A stretch of DNA of 64,000 nucleotides from Neospora caninum Liverpool (lineage: Eukaryota > Apicomplexa > Conoidasida > Eucoccidiorida > Sarcocystidae), in NCBI RefSeq assembly GCF_000208865.1, contig NC_018392.1:3296652-3360651 (forward strand), in the 5' to 3' direction. A model generated the notes under the pieces. That model was not told the DNA's origin, did not search any database, and saw only the letters and a program-made list of their open reading frames with translations. Both the position numbers and the translations under genes were made by a program. This document shows, one piece after another, positions 11,001-26,000 of the stretch. The first letter of the stretch is position 1. The number at the start of each line of letters is the position of its first letter.

Positions 11001-14000
11001 AGCCGATTCTGCTGGTTACCTCAGAAGCATCTTGTGCATTTGCTAGCGTTCGACATCTTTGTACCAATCTATATTGGGGGTTCGGTCTAGCTTGTTGGTG
11101 TTAAATCCAGAGGCTAGTGATTCGTTAACTTTGAGGTCATACTAGCGGCGAGAAGGAAAGACAGCTAAAAGTGTCCGATTTCTATATTTTCAGACATTAT
11201 CACTCCCAGTACGATAGTACTCTGTAGAAGCATTTAAATGTAAGTGGAAGATATGTACACTTAGTTCGATTAACTTCCGAGGTGCATGTGTCCGGATTAG
11301 TGCTATGCTTATACTAAACCAGCGATGGTACAGAAGATCGCACCTAACGCTAATTAACTGAGTCAAATAAAACTGGAAGGGATCTTGTGCAGGAGCTAAA
11401 AACTATATCTTGCATGCATTCCGATATTTCGCTTCGCTGCAGCTTGAGTGGGTATGTGTTTCGCGTGAGGCGCGCGATGGAACCGCCCAAGAGATACACG
11501 AGATATTCGTTCATCGTCATGGTCCGACGGATAAGGGGTAGTAGTGATCATATCGGATGCGGAACGGGGCGATATCAGCATGTACGGGGAATGCTAGTGG
11601 GAGTCGTTCTTTCGGGGGGTAACGCGTGCGCTGGCCTATTTGCTTTGGGAAGAGGGTATACCGCTTTCGCGCTGAATTTTTCCTTTTACTTCGTTGCCCC
11701 TCTCGAGACACCCGTAGGGTCTGAGCTATGGCTGTACGCTGTGTGCAAATGAACATTAATGTGTCGAGGGCGTGCCAGCACGGCACACAGCGTGAAGATG
11801 TGTCGAACAACAAATCCTATTATCTCAAGTAGTCACTGGCGAGATGCTGTATACGCGTTGGGGACCGGACGTCTACATCGAGTAGGCTGAGAGGTGTGCA
11901 TCGTGCCGACCGCTGAGTTGCGCGGCTGGCTGGAGGCCAGACCCTGGACGGGAGCTGTTGCCAAGGCCGGTTCACATAGCCGACACGGTGGGGGGTTGGG
12001 TGTCGCAATCAGTCTGTAAGCCGTTCGTAGCGGGTCGAAAGACGGGTAGACCAGTGACGTCCAGGCGACGTAGCCGTGCCCGGAAGCGTGGCCACTGGCT
12101 GTGGCTGTAGTGGAGACCGTTTAGATAGACATGCAGCAGGGTGTTGGTATTTTGGGCAAGCGAGCATCTGATGCGGAATGCGTTATTCGAGTGAGAGCCC
12201 GTTGCCGCAGAGGTGTCGAGGACCGTGGAGAGGTGAGTCGCGGACGATGCTGCGAGAGCGCTGAGGAACTTTCATCTGACAATTGCAGTTGTAGCGGCTG
12301 AACAAACACACGGAGGGCAGCAAGGGGGGAAGCCGGTGGCAACATGTCCGGGAGTGTATGCGCGGAGGTGGCGAGGATTTCCGTAACGTGTGGCAGATGG
12401 TGTGCTGTCGGCATAGGTGTAGTGGGCTAGGGTCATCTTGTTTCATAGAGTCGTCTTGGGACGATTCCAACATCTCCGTAGCGTGGTAGCTTTGCTTGTG
12501 GTGCATGCGCACACGTGCCGTATCGTTGGAGTCGTGTTCCGGTTGTTAGGTCCAGATGGTACGGCAAATCTGACATTGAGTGATCTCGTTAGAGGCGGCT
12601 CTCCATAACGGTATCACATGGTGTGCAAATGAGCCCAGCGACTTTCGAATGCTGTGGGGCCTCGAATAGGAGAGTGGAGGCGCGGGGCAGACCACTCGTG
12701 GTGGCCGATAATGTGGCACACTGCGGCGGTATCATGGCATTGGTATAGCCTGCGAAACCCGCTGAACGGGGACGTCATATCCGGAGTCGGGTTGCACATC
12801 CGTTCTATAGCGACAGGGTGTGTTTGACCAGCTCCAGGAAGTATGCCGGGCCGGCGGGGGATATTTTGTACGTAGACAGGAGGCCCCCAGGCAACTCGGA
12901 GTAGACCACTCCATCAGGCTTTCAGCTCCTCCGTGCGGATGCTAATCAGTGTCACCCGGTTTAGGTCACCGTTGTGCTAGAATGTGGAGCACGGTAGCGA
13001 AGCTTGGGATTGTCTTGAAGTCAGACCGGACTGGGCGCACGACGTCTATTCAGACGACCCCCAGCGTTACCTGGATGGCCGGCATGTCTCGATTGTAATT
13101 TGAGTTGGGTTGTACTGTCCGGTCTCAGCCCTGGACTTCGCTCTGGTTTTTCCAGTGCCGTGCGTGCCTCCAGGACATGTTGTGTAGAAGGGGGAGGGCA
13201 CACTGCCTTGCATCGTTTTCCGTGTAATGGACAGTATTGCTGTTTACCCGCCATTATCGGGTAGAGACTACCATTCACGTGAACGACCTTCGTGTAGTGC
13301 CTGCCTGCAGGCTGGTGTTGGTCTGCAGGTGGGAGCTGCGTACCGGATATTGATTCCGGGCGTTTTGTGTGTGTGGATACGATGCAACGTCAAGTACAAC
13401 AAGGTTTTCGCCGGTGCATTTGGGGAAGAGGGGCAGGCGCTGATATGATCGATCAGCCTGGAACTGACTCTCGTCGCCTACACGGCAGGCGCGCCCCATG
13501 CTTGGGTTGATCAAGAGGGGCGAAGCGTGTCGCAGGCGTGCAGGCGTTTTGTCGGCTTCGGGAGGGGTGCTCTGCCTGTGGGTTGGGGATGGGCGTTGGG
13601 ACAAGAGTGCGGCAAGATGCATCGGGCATCTCCCACTGTAGTGGAGGTCGCGATGGGACGTTGGCGGGGGGGACTCATGTTCCCTGATTCTAGGTGCCTG
13701 GTGGAGTATGGCCTTGCTGCGCAGGCTGTAAGCACATGACAGAAACTGTGCATCGGGTGTGATGAGGAGACGTTGGCGATGAGGAAGAGACTCAACGATA
13801 GGCGCCAAGAGAGCGGCAGCGTTGAAGACGGGCGGAAATGGAAGGAGGCAGCAGATTGTGGCTGCTTCTTAGTATGGCTCGTCGCACGTATACAGGAGTG
13901 TGGAAGGGAGCTGGCCTGGATTCTGAGGAGCGGGGGGAGGGGCACACTATCTGAAAGGGTTGAGGTGGGTCTCGGGGTCTATTTCTACGTGGCATGGCCG

Positions 14001-17000
14001 CTCTATGGCCTATTGGAGGGACGTGGCGGTGAGGGAAGGGGCAGAGGCGCGGAATTGGGTGGTGCATGCCCAGTAGACGGTGTGTCCATCGATGCCTGGT
14101 CTCCTGCAACCCGTAGAAATGCGTCGTGGGAAGCCGGGGGGCACTAGCCTTGCGAGTAACAAGGAGCTATTCCGATAGCAGCAAAGACTGATTGGCTGCC
14201 ACCGTTCCAGTCGGACAGCCAGTCTGTTTCCATATGGTAGCTCCTGCCGCTCCTCTCTCTTTTTTGCGTGTTCAGGCTCTGGGGGTATGCAGCCACGGAC
14301 GTGGGAGTCAAGCCGGAATGCGAGTCCATTGATCGAGAGGGGTGGCATCCTGCACGACTTTTTGAATGCCAGATGGAACCAAGGAGTCCAGCGGTGTGTG
14401 CATGAGTAGATGGCATTGATCCGGGGGTGTCGGATGTTGGTATGGAGGCTGTCTCGCTGGCAGCGTATAGATTTGGAAAGATGCAAGGGCAGGCGTTTTG
14501 ACAGGCGGACGGGCGGCAGGAATGATGAAGCCGATTCTGCTGGATACCCTGCGTGTGCATGCATTCCGGTACTTCGCTTCGCTGCAGCTTCAGTCGGTAT
14601 GCTGACGAATTTGACTTTCAGGAGAAATTGGTCAGAGAAAGATGGAGAGAATGAGAATTCAGCACGCGTATGGACCGACGCGTGCGTCATGGGGAACACG
14701 TCGGATTCGGCTCGAGGAGACATCAGCATGTAGTGGGAATGCGAGTGGGAGTAAATGTTTTGGGGGTTAACAAGTGATGCAGGCAAGCATTGTTGGGCGA
14801 CGCGTATATGCACCTTAGCGTGGGGTTTGTCCAACAATCGTTTCGCTCGAAAAGAGACACTAGAGACACCAGGCTATTCGGCCTTAGGATTGGACTCTAC
14901 GTACGTGCGACCTATGTTTTGTTGACATAATGCGAGGACAGCACGCGGGCTGCAGTAGTGGGGGATCTGCCACAACAACGTGTCGAGAAAACTAGAGACA
15001 ATGCATTCTTTTCTTCAGTAGGCTGGGAGGTGTGCATCGTGCCGACCGCTGAGTTGCGCGGCTCGCTGGAGGCCAGACCCTGGACGGGAGCTGTTGCCAA
15101 GGCCGGTTCACATAGCCGACACGGTGGAGGGTTGGGTGTCGCAATCAGTCTGTAAGCCGTTCGTAGCGGGTCGAAAGACGGGTAGACCAGTGACGTCCAG
15201 GCGACGTAGCCGTGCCCGGAAGCGTGGCCACTGGCTGTGGCTGTAGTGGAGACCGTTTAGATAGACATGCAGCAGGGTGTTGGTATTTTGGGCAAGCGAG
15301 CATCTGATGCGGAATGCGTTATTCGAGTGAGAGCCCGTTGCCGCAGAGGTGTCGAGGACGGTTGAGGCATGAGTCGTGGACGATGCTGGGAGAGTGCAGA
15401 GGAACTTTCATTTGACAATTGCTGTTGTAGCGGCTGAACAAACACACGGAGGGCAACAGGGAGGGAAGCGGTGGGAAGATGTCCGGGGGTGTATATCTGG
15501 AAATGCTGTGTTTTTCTGAAGCATGCGCCTACATGTGCAGTGTGTGGGTAGTGCCGTGGCCTGGCGTCCTCTTGTTTTATGGTCGGGTTGGGGGGGGGGG
15601 GTGGAGGCAGACAACACCATCAGCTCGTTTGGTGGCGGGTTGGTATGCCACCAAGGATACCTGGGCCCGGGTTTGTGGCATTTGCAGCCCGAGGTGGTAC
15701 GGCATCAGTGGCTTTGAGTGAATCGCGGAAGGATGCGCTACAATGAAGTTCAATGGCGCAGCACGGAAATGAGCCCAGCGACTTGTTAATGCTGTGGGGC
15801 TTCGAATAGGAGAGTAGTGGCGCGGGACGGACCAGTTGTGACAGTAGATGATGGGGCATATGGCTGCGGTCTCATGGCATTGGTATAGCCTGCGAAACGC
15901 GCTGGACGGGGAACTCATATCCTGAGTCGGGTTGCGCACGCGTTCTGGGATCAGCGAGGCGTGTTGTGCCAGATTCAGGAAGTATGCGCTGGCAGCGGAG
16001 GAGATTTTGCGGGCAGCCAAAAGGCAAGCGACGCGACCATTTTATTGGGAGTTCAGCGCCGCCGTGCGGATTCTGTGAGAAGTCACAGGGTTCAGGTCAC
16101 TGTTGTGCTTGAATGCGGAACACAGAAGCAATGCTGGGAATACGCGTGGCATTATACCGCGTTGTTCGGTCGTCGTGTGTTGAGACCAGGCGTCGTGCTT
16201 CGCGTATCACAATGATCCGTCCCTCAGCTAAGCTTGCCGCCTTTGTCCTCCCTATGTGTGGGCTCTAAATGAGGGTTTTCCGATGTTGTGTCTGCATGAG
16301 AGAGCAGGAGAGTAGAAGAGCGAGGTGACACTGCGTCGCAATCGTTTCGCTTGGCCGGTTTCGTGTCACGCTGCATTGTGGGTGTGCGTTTGCCTGACGG
16401 TGGACGCTGAGTACTCCGCATGGCTTGCGTCCGGCTAGGATTGTGGGGGCTACGGCCTTTGAATGGTTGGGTGTGTTTTAATGGATGCAGCACAGAGGTG
16501 GCAAAAGCAGATTTGAAGAGTCCAAAAACCGATGACCCCGGTTGACTGAAGAACAGGCACCTACGTGTTTGCGATCATCAAGAAAGGAAAAGCTTTTAGC
16601 AACCGTGCAGGCGTTTTGTTTGCCTCGGGAGGGATGTACTGTGTGTGGGTGTTGGATATCATATCTAAGGATAATGGGGGGTGAGGCATGGGGCGGCTCC
16701 CATTGTAGTCGAGCTCGCGATAGGACGTGTGGCACGCGGACTCATGTTCTCTGATTCTCGGTGTATGATGGAGTATTGCCTTGCTGCTCAGGCTGTAAGG
16801 ACATGCCCGAGAGTGTGTCCTGGCTTTTCGGAGACGTTGTGGGTGAGGGATGGCGTCAATTAGGGGCGGCAAAAGGACAGCGACACTGAGGGAGTAGGGG
16901 AGGGAGAGAGGTGAGTCTGGCTCCTGCGTGGGAAGGCTCTAGGCCCGTAAAACAGTCTAGGCAGAGGTTTGAGGTGATTACGCATGAGAACAGCAGCACT

Positions 17001-20000
17001 GGTACTTGCTTACGACGGATTGAGCATAGTCTCTCGTTTCAGCGCGATATAGCGCCTCCAGTGGATAGGCTTTGCGAGCGACGGGCTGATACTACGAGAG
17101 GAATTGCCGAGGCATAGCATTCGGTCATGCCTGCCCACGAGGACGCTTACAATGATGTGGAATATGGACGTCGGCAGAGCGATGAACCACGCCTCGGCAA
17201 GGAATGGCCTATCAAGGGAAAGTGCGACACTCCGTCGCCGCTTAACCAGTCGCTAGCATCCTACAGTTTCATACGTTCCTGGATGTGTTCACACCGTGGC
17301 TTGGCTGCTCCCATTTTTTTCGGAGTTTAGATTGTGGCGGTACGCAGTCAGGTCTTTGAGGCTGAAGACGGAATGTCATTACATCGATTAGTAGCGCTGG
17401 TGACTTGTATGCCAGTGGGATCAGCAAGGGTGTGCTTTTGAAGTGAGTTGAGGACCATTGTGCGTAGACGTCAGAGCCACATATAGGAGCCGGGGCGTTG
17501 ATGACTTGAGACGTTTGATGTCGCCAGGTATGGTCGCCTCGATGTAGCGCTCTGGCGGAAGGTGTTACTCAGGCAGGGCTTACATGAGACGGCTTGGTTA
17601 GTTGTGTGCGGAGTCTGCTCAGTCCAGTCACGTGAGCAGGGGGGACGCTGGGCTGCTGAACACGCGTGCTGATGCGCCACGGCTCTGAGGCGAGCATGAA
17701 ATAATAGAGGTGTAATCTAGAAAACATCTCGCGCTGCGAAAGCTGTGCACAGGGAAGCGCCGCCGTTAGACACGAGCGGCGATCCTGTGTCATAGTTTGC
17801 AGTCATATTCATGCGGCCTTGCCATTTTCCGGAATATGCTTCTAAAGCCGGTGGGCGTTCTCCCTTCCCCATCGACGACCACACATCCTGCCCCTTTTTC
17901 ACGTTCCATTCTCACCACCGCCCTCACAGACTGCCCCACACCTGCAACGCCACACCACGCTGACGATTCTGAGTAGGCCAGGCCACGCTTGACCGCGTCG
18001 TGAGTTGCAGTAGTCATACGTGTGCACACAGAGGACCAGGAGCCGATTCGGTAGTACCCGCGCTCCTCCTGAGCATTTGAATGTACTTGCGGTACTTACT
18101 GATCCCGTCAAAAGACATGAGGTATGACTGAACCGCGGAAAATATAGGCTGGGGAGAAGGGGAGTGTCTGTCGATGTTTCATGTGGACTGCAGCGATAAA
18201 GCGGGATAACCTAGCCCTTTGGGCCCCTCCCGCTATCCAGGACAGCACATGAGTTGGTGATGTGGTTGAGTGCATGTCTGGACTCGGCGCGTATGACACA
18301 ACGCGGTCTTTTTTGATAGGCTGTAGGTCAATATTGGAGGATTTGTGAATTCTGTGCAGGGGCTTTTCTGTGGACGAGGCGGTGGATCAGCGGGGCCCAC
18401 CACGACAACAGGAGTGACTGACAACACGGAAAAGCCGTAACACCATCGGAGGATGGCACGACCCTTCCGTGGCTCTTGGTGTGATAGCGCGGCAGATGGT
18501 GCAATTGTCAATGCAGAGAATCTGCGGCAATGTGTAAAAATGTGGGGCAGTAGCACGGAGTCTGGAAGGGTGGGGTCTAGTCTTCCTGTCGAATGCCGCT
18601 TAGCATGCGCACTCAGGGGACTTGGCGAGGGACAGTATATTCCTTACAGGGGAAACGAGGAGCTCTGAGATCAAGCGATATGCCCATTCGGCGGCGGGTT
18701 TGTATCGAGAGAAGGACCTGCGCAGTACGCTCGCATAGGCCTCTGGAGCAAAAGATATGGCTTAGTGGGAAGCGCAACGAGCCTCTGACGCCAGATTCCC
18801 ACGACGGATATCTCGCCGTTTTGGACGCACATGCATGTGTTCTCAGCGTGGTTCCTACCGCTTCTTCCTCTTTATTGACTTCAGGCGCAAGCGGTAAGAA
18901 GCCAGGATTTCTGATTTGAAGACACATTTCGATTCAACTGGTTGGCACCGGTGAGATGCGGCGTACGTGGGGGGAGCGAGGGGCGAACAGGTAATCGTTG
19001 TGCGGCAGACCAGACGGCGTAGGCTGCGTAAGCGGCTGTGGCGGTAAGAATGCTGACAAAGTATTAGTTTGGAGGTTTCAGAAGGCGGGGGTGGCGGTAG
19101 GCGACACGCCGAAGGTGCGACGGCAGTGGCGCCTTCCTTGTAGGTGAGGTGAGGTCGCCACCGCTGAATTCGTCAGCTCCACGCAGTACGTACTTGTTAT
19201 CCTACAATCATTTGACATGATTAGAAGGAAGCAACGGCACCTGCAGCGGTGTCGCGTCAGGGGCTGGGGTTCTCGTTTGACCGATACAACCTGCAGCATG
19301 TTCATCTGATGACGTGTATCGCCGATCTGAGTCGGCAGCACTGGAATACACTGCCTTGACACGTTTGTCCTTGTCCCTCTGCAGCGACGAGTGTGCTTTT
19401 GCCCTCGTAGAACAATCCGGATCCCGCAGACCTCACAACTGTATCTGCATTTGCCTTTGATTTTACCTTTCTGCCCCGGCGTTAGTTTTCCCTGATTGTG
19501 CCTCAAACGGTCGTTGTATACTCGGCCGCACTGGGACGTGTGGCCTGTTTGCCTCCGTGTGCTACCTGTGGAGGTGCAGGAGGCGGTCGGCCTGGTCTAA
19601 AGCGCAGAATTGCATCTGACGTCAGAGCTCTCCGTCAATGCGGCAGTCATACGTATGGAGGCAGATTTGACTAAAAAACAGTGGGAGAGGGGAAGCCTGG
19701 TCCCCATGAGGACAGTGGTGTCCCTGCGGTATTTTCGGATCCCAACAGGGCATGGTATCCACCTAATCGGGGGAAATACAATCGCCTATCTGTCCGGTAC
19801 AATGGCGCTGCGCACTGATACCGCTGAGGAATTGCGGTGCTAAGGCGGGACGGGTTTCGGACGCCTCGCGATTTCCCATGGAGCAAACTATGCTGTATGG
19901 GGCTGATCACGAGACGTCGGAGGGTTGGCGTGGATGGTGAATTGCGGAATTGTGTCACAGGCGGTAGGCGAACAGTGGAGTTTTTGTGACTTTTGCAATG

Positions 20001-23000
20001 GATCGCGTCTTGTGATGAGAGGCTCAAGGAGGGGCGTCTCCAACGAGAGGATGACTGCTGGAGGACATAGGCAGCGCTGGCGCATGAGCACTCTGTGGGT
20101 ACGCATTCTGAGGCGAGGTAGTAGCAATGATGTAGGCAGGGTTGGGTGTTTCTCGCGGGCGAGTGCTGCCCACCACATCCACAAGATACGCTATACGAAG
20201 GATGGGCTGATTGCGAGGCGGATGGCTGCGGTGAGGGATTGAGTTGCGGGTTCCCAGGGCCACCTGTGAGCATCGCTATGAGGTCGCATGCAGCAAGATG
20301 GCATATGTCTGTTGAGGTAGCCGCATGGTGAGGACCCGCGACACTCCGTCGCCAGCGGGACATGACTTGATACTTACTTTTCCCGGCGGTCCTACGCTTA
20401 TTCACAGCGTGCATCCTCCCCTTGTTGCCTTTTATGTGTTCAGGCTCAGAGTGTAGGTCTTCGCAAACACGTGTCAACAAGGATTTTGAATCCTGCGCAT
20501 GGGGCCGCTTGCGATCAGCACCAGAATGGACCCAGGGGGGTGGGTCCTGTGTGCGTGCGCTGTGGACCATGAGGCGCAGGCATCGGAGACGAGTGAGGGG
20601 TCAGGCTGTTGCTGGAGAATTGAGGCTGGAGGCTTGAAAGGGCGGGCCAATGTGCGGCAGGCGTGGCTTCAGAAGCTTTGCTTAGGCAACGCGGTCATTC
20701 GACTTCTTCTGCGGCGGCCACTTGGCGTTCCGCCAGCTGGTGAATGTACGAATTCGTCACACTATTCCTTGAGGCGATGCGTAGAATGAGGCGCCTGGGA
20801 AACGGAAGACACGCTGTGCCACGCGCCCCGGGGTGGGGTTGAGGTCAGTCGAGGTAGTCTGCGGCTGGTCCATTAGATGCTCCCTATTATGGGCATGAGT
20901 TGGCTACAGTAGCATCAACTGCCTTGACACGCCTGTTCGTATAGCACAACAACACGAATTTCGTCAGCGCAGAACAATGAGGACGACGCAGAACTGACAG
21001 CTGCATCTGGATTCTCTCTTGATTCTCGCTCTGTCCTGGCTTTTGATAGCGTGTGTTGGCTCAAGCGTTGGTTGTGCTCTGGGTCAGAGGGATGGGGACG
21101 CACTTTCTCCACGGCACCATGCTCTCCACGCCCCGCATCCTCTTTTACGACCGTGTACGCCGATGCACGATTGGTCGATGGCCGGAGGTACCCAGTGAAT
21201 GAGGAGCGTCGTGGGACGTATCAGAGCACATTGACCGATGCAGGGGGACGGCAAATTCGCCGGTAGAAAAAGCGGGAAGCACCCCGGAGGGAGGTGTTTC
21301 AAGGCGTTTTCCGGTGTTCTTTCGGTATTGATTTATCAGGGTGACGAGAGTCGCCTGAGCGGCGCCCTGGCCTTGGAGTACCGTCTGGGCTAGCACAGCT
21401 GAGGTCTGGTCGCGGGTCTGGTAACCGACCTTTTACCCAAAAGGCACGTGAAGCCTACCATCCGGGCACGGCGCCGTTTTAGCACAGCACGAGTCTTATG
21501 GCGATTGCGCACATCCATGGCCTGGCCCGACATGTATTGCGGTTTGTGACGCTCCAAAAAGACCGTAGGCAACTGATCACGGTTAGGAGATCTGTTGCGC
21601 ACGAAGCACAGAGAGAGGGAGACCGAGTGCGAGGAGGCCGCCATGAGCAGAGGTGTCAGCGATGGCACGGGACGCGGATGGCGACCCCGGACGACAGCAA
21701 GAGATCCCTGACTGTCGCGGGAGCAGGGCGACGGAGCCGGGGGCGGATATCCAGACATATACCGGAGAGGGCGGGAACATTAGGCGTCGGTGGAGTGGAG
21801 CCGAGCCTGAAAGTGTGGAGCCTAGTTTTGCTGCCTAGTGTCGTTGGGAATATGCACTTGGGCCGCTTGCAGAGGCAGGATCATTCCGCGACAGGGGCAG
21901 CAGGGTTCTCGATATGGGCTATTCCTGCTGTTTGGAGGCAAAAGTGCGCCGATTCCGATTCTCATGCAGCAAGGTAGCATAAGTGAAGTGTGTTGCGTCA
22001 ATTGCCATGTGAAAAGGGTTGCGACGCTCCGAATGCAGAAAGACGTGACTGGATGTCAACCGTTTCAGACGAACCTGGGTGAGTACACACGGTTTCCCCT
22101 ATCCCCAGTTTGTGCGTTACTCGCCCAGACGGAGCTAGTACGTTGTGACTAATTGCATGGAAGACGGATAGCGAATTCTGTGCTTGGGCGCGTCTGCGGG
22201 TAGCACACCAGTGTGCGCAGGGGAGCGGGACACGTGTGTGAGGTTGCGGCCGGGTAACTAGGGATTCGAAGCCGGGTAGATCGGGTGCTGAGAGCGCATG
22301 GTTGTGGATGGGTGCAAGGGCAGGCTGTGGGGTAGCCAGCGTGACTCCGGGATCGCAGCGTCCTCGAAGCCGTCATCCCAAGTCTGATGCGACGTCCAGC
22401 ACGGATTCCTCAGGTGTCCGGAGTAAGCATGCGCGTCGAGATATTGAGTGTAACGAGTAGGATGAGGGACGGAAAGCTGCCGCCATGTCGAGTGGCAGGG
22501 TGCTGTTTGTGCCCGAATTAGGCTGCCGACTCCTGGTACCCTGAGGACGTGTATCACAGGTCCGAGTCGACAGCACATGCATGAAGTACGTTGACTTGCC
22601 TGTGCCTGTGAGGCTACGGTACGACCGCCGTTCGCGAAGAACATTTTTGCAAAAGCGGTCCTCACTACTGCATCCCACTTCACTCGTTTTTTGGCTCTTT
22701 CTGTCAACCAGAGTTGTGACCGAGCATGCTGCCCAAAAGGTTAGCTGAGCTGCTAGCTGCTAGCCGGATGGGGGCGGTCACGGTTGACCCAGGGCGCCAC
22801 ACGCTCGTTGATGGACTTTTGGTTTACGTGCGCGAGCGCAGACTCATGATCTGCCAATGCCGTGGAGGCGGGCCCCATCAACAAGGAGCGTCGTGGGACG
22901 TATCAGAGCACATTGACCGATACAGGGGGGCGGCAAATTGGCCGGTAGAAAAAGCGTGAAGCATCACGGCGGGAGGTGTTTCCAGGCGTTTTCCGGTTTT

Positions 23001-26000
23001 CTTTCGGTATTGGATTATCAGGGTGACGAGAGTCGCCTGAGCGGCGCCCTGGCCTTGGAGTACCGTCTGGGCTAGCACAGCTGAGAGGCAGTCGCTGGTT
23101 TGGTAACCCGTCCTTTACGCGAAAGGCCCGTGAGGTCTGCCATCGGGGGCACGGCTCCGTTTTAGCACAGCACGAGTCTTATGGCGATTGCTCACATCCA
23201 TGGCCTGGCCCGACATGTATTGCGGTTTGTGACGCTCCAAAAAGACCGTAGGCAACTGATCACGGTTAGGAGATCTGTTGCGCACGAAGCACAGAGAGAG
23301 GGAGACCGAGTGCGAGGAGGCCGCCATGAGCAGAGGTGTCAGCGATGGCACGGGACGCGGATGGCGACCCCGGACGACAGCAAGAGATCCCTGACTGTCG
23401 CGGGAGCAGGGCGACGGAGCCGGGGGCGGATATCCAGACATATACCGGAGAGGGCGGGAACATTAGGCGTCGGTGGAGTGGAGCCGAGCCTGAAAGTGTG
23501 GAGCCTAGTTTTGCTGCCTAGTGTCGTTGGGAATATGCACTTGGGCCCCTTGGTGAGGCGGTATATTTCCGCGAGAAGGTCGACGGCGTTTTCGTGTTGG
23601 AGTTTTCTTCTGTGCGCTGTACAGCGGCTCTCTCTGTTCCGTCTTCAGGGGATGAAGGTAAGCAATGGGGAAGCCGTGGATGAAGATCGACTGCGCGTGC
23701 CTGGATTCGTAGGGGTGACTAGCGGTGTATGAGTGCGAGCCGGGGGCGAACAGGTAATCGTTGTGCGGCAGACCAGACGGCGTAGGCTGCGTAAGCGGCT
23801 GTGGCGGTAAGAATGCTGACAAATTATTAGTTTGGAGGTTTCAGACGGCGGGGGTGGCGGTAGGCGACACGCCGAAGGTGCGACGACAGTGGCGCCTTCC
23901 TTGTAGGTGAGGTGAGGTCGCCACCGCTGAATTCGTCAGCTCCACGCAGTACGTACTTGCTATCCTACAATCATTTGACATGATTAGAAGGAAGCAACGG
24001 CACCTGCAGCGGTGTCGCGTCAGGGGCTGGGGTTCTCGTTTGACCGATACAACCTGCAGCATGTTCATCTGATGACGTGTATCGCCGATCTGAGTCGGCA
24101 GCACTGGAATACACTGCCTTGACACGTTTGTCCTTGTCCCTCTGCAGCGACGAGTGTGCTTTTGCCCTCGTAGAACAATCCGGATCCCGCAGACCTCACA
24201 ACTGTATCTGCATTTGCCTTTGATTTTACCTTTCTGCCCCGGCGTTAGTTTTCCCTGATTGTGCCTCAAACGGTCGTTGTATACTCGGCCGCACTGGGAC
24301 GTGTGGCCTGTTTGCCTCCGTGTGCTACCTGTGGAGGTTCAGGAGGCGGTCGGCCTGGTCTAAAGCGCAGAATTGCATCTGACGTCAGAGCTCTCCGTCA
24401 ATGCGGCAGTCATACGTATGGAGGCAGATTTGACTAAAAAACAGTGGGAGAGGGGAAGCCTGGTCCCCATGAGGACAGTGGTGTCCCTGCGGTATTTTCG
24501 GATCCCAACAGGGCATGGTATCCACCTAATCGGGGGAAATACAATCGCCTATCTGTCCGGTACAATGGCGCTGCGCACTGATACCACTGGGGAATTGCGG
24601 TGCTAAGGCGGGACGGGTTTCGGGCGCCTCGTGATTTCCTATGGAGCACGACTGGTCGTGAGAGTGTCGATAACATGACACCTCTGACCCGCCGGATATG
24701 ACATATTATGTTTTGGTTTCATAGACTGTAAGGAGAGATTGGAGGGTTTGTGGCATTGGAGACGGGGCGGTGTCTGGGGGAGGGGGGGCGTGAGGGCGTA
24801 TATGCAGCAACCGATGTGACAGGAGAAATGGAAGGGATTGCAGGCCCCCAGCACATTCGGCTAACGACTGGAGAACTTCCATGGAAGCGGTGGGATGGAG
24901 CGATGCTGGTGAAATTTGTTGTGCAATGGGAACTGCAGAGGGGCATACAACCGTGTCGCAGTAGCACAGAGTTTGTATGGGTGGAATATGCTCGTCCGGT
25001 TGAATGCCACTTGGCATATCCGCTCGATCCGCTTGGATATGGAGGATAGCTTTGGTATACGGCCGAGAGGGGAGATGTGGAGCTCTGAAGTTGAGTGTTG
25101 TATGCCCTTTGGGCGGCCGGTTTGTATCGAGGTCAGTTCTTATGCAGCACGTTGACATACGCCTGTGAACGCAATCGCCTACTGAGAAGGCGCCGACGCT
25201 TGGACACTGGAGCGGCGTGACACGTTTCCCACTGTTAGAGGCGCTCTTGCGTTTGTTCTCAGTGTGACCCCTACCTATGTTTTGTATTTTTCTTGCGCAG
25301 GCTGAGGCAGTACGCAGCCAGAGTATGGGTTGAAGACGAAAGGAAGGTACATTGCCTGGAAGCGTTTGCAACCGGTACTCGAGTGATACCAGCGTCGCGC
25401 CATATGTGCAGGTCATGAGGACCGCGAGACGTAGGAGTCTGATCCATCTGTGGAAGTCGGGACGCTTACACCGTATTTCTTTTCGACGACTGCAAGGCCT
25501 GGCGGATGGGTAGGAGGCGTGGCTGCGGAAGAGCTGTCTAAGCGTTTCCCTGAATCCGAGGCGGCTGTGTGAGCCGCTGCTGTTTGTTACAGGTCGACGA
25601 AGTACGCACATGTCGGACGATAGTCAGCGGAGACATGTGGATGGACGCGAATCGTCCTCGATGCTGTGTCACGGGCTGGGGGCAGGGGTGTTTGATCACC
25701 GCGGTCGACTTCAGCTGCACGCCGTGTCGTGTGCCACTGAACCGAATCGAGGAAAATGCAAGGAAGTACATTGCGACACTTGTTCGAACTGCGCATCGAG
25801 AGGACAGCCTGCCCACCTCCCAGCCCAGTCACCATATCAGATGACCCTCTTGAGTGTACTCCCTACCCCAACATCTGCTTCCGCATGTTACATCATTGAG
25901 GCTGACGCCCTTGCGGCCAGAACAGCGGCGTCACGGTTGACCCATGGCGCCACACGCTCCTTGATGGACTTTTGGTTTACGTGCGCGAGCGCAGACTCAT

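Noticed and set aside
19078..24269. Long minus-strand frames repeated at 19078-19506 and 23841-24269 as a gene family
   Set aside because: They recur only because the DNA is duplicated. They run antisense to the microexon array and over a microexon, with no independent support.
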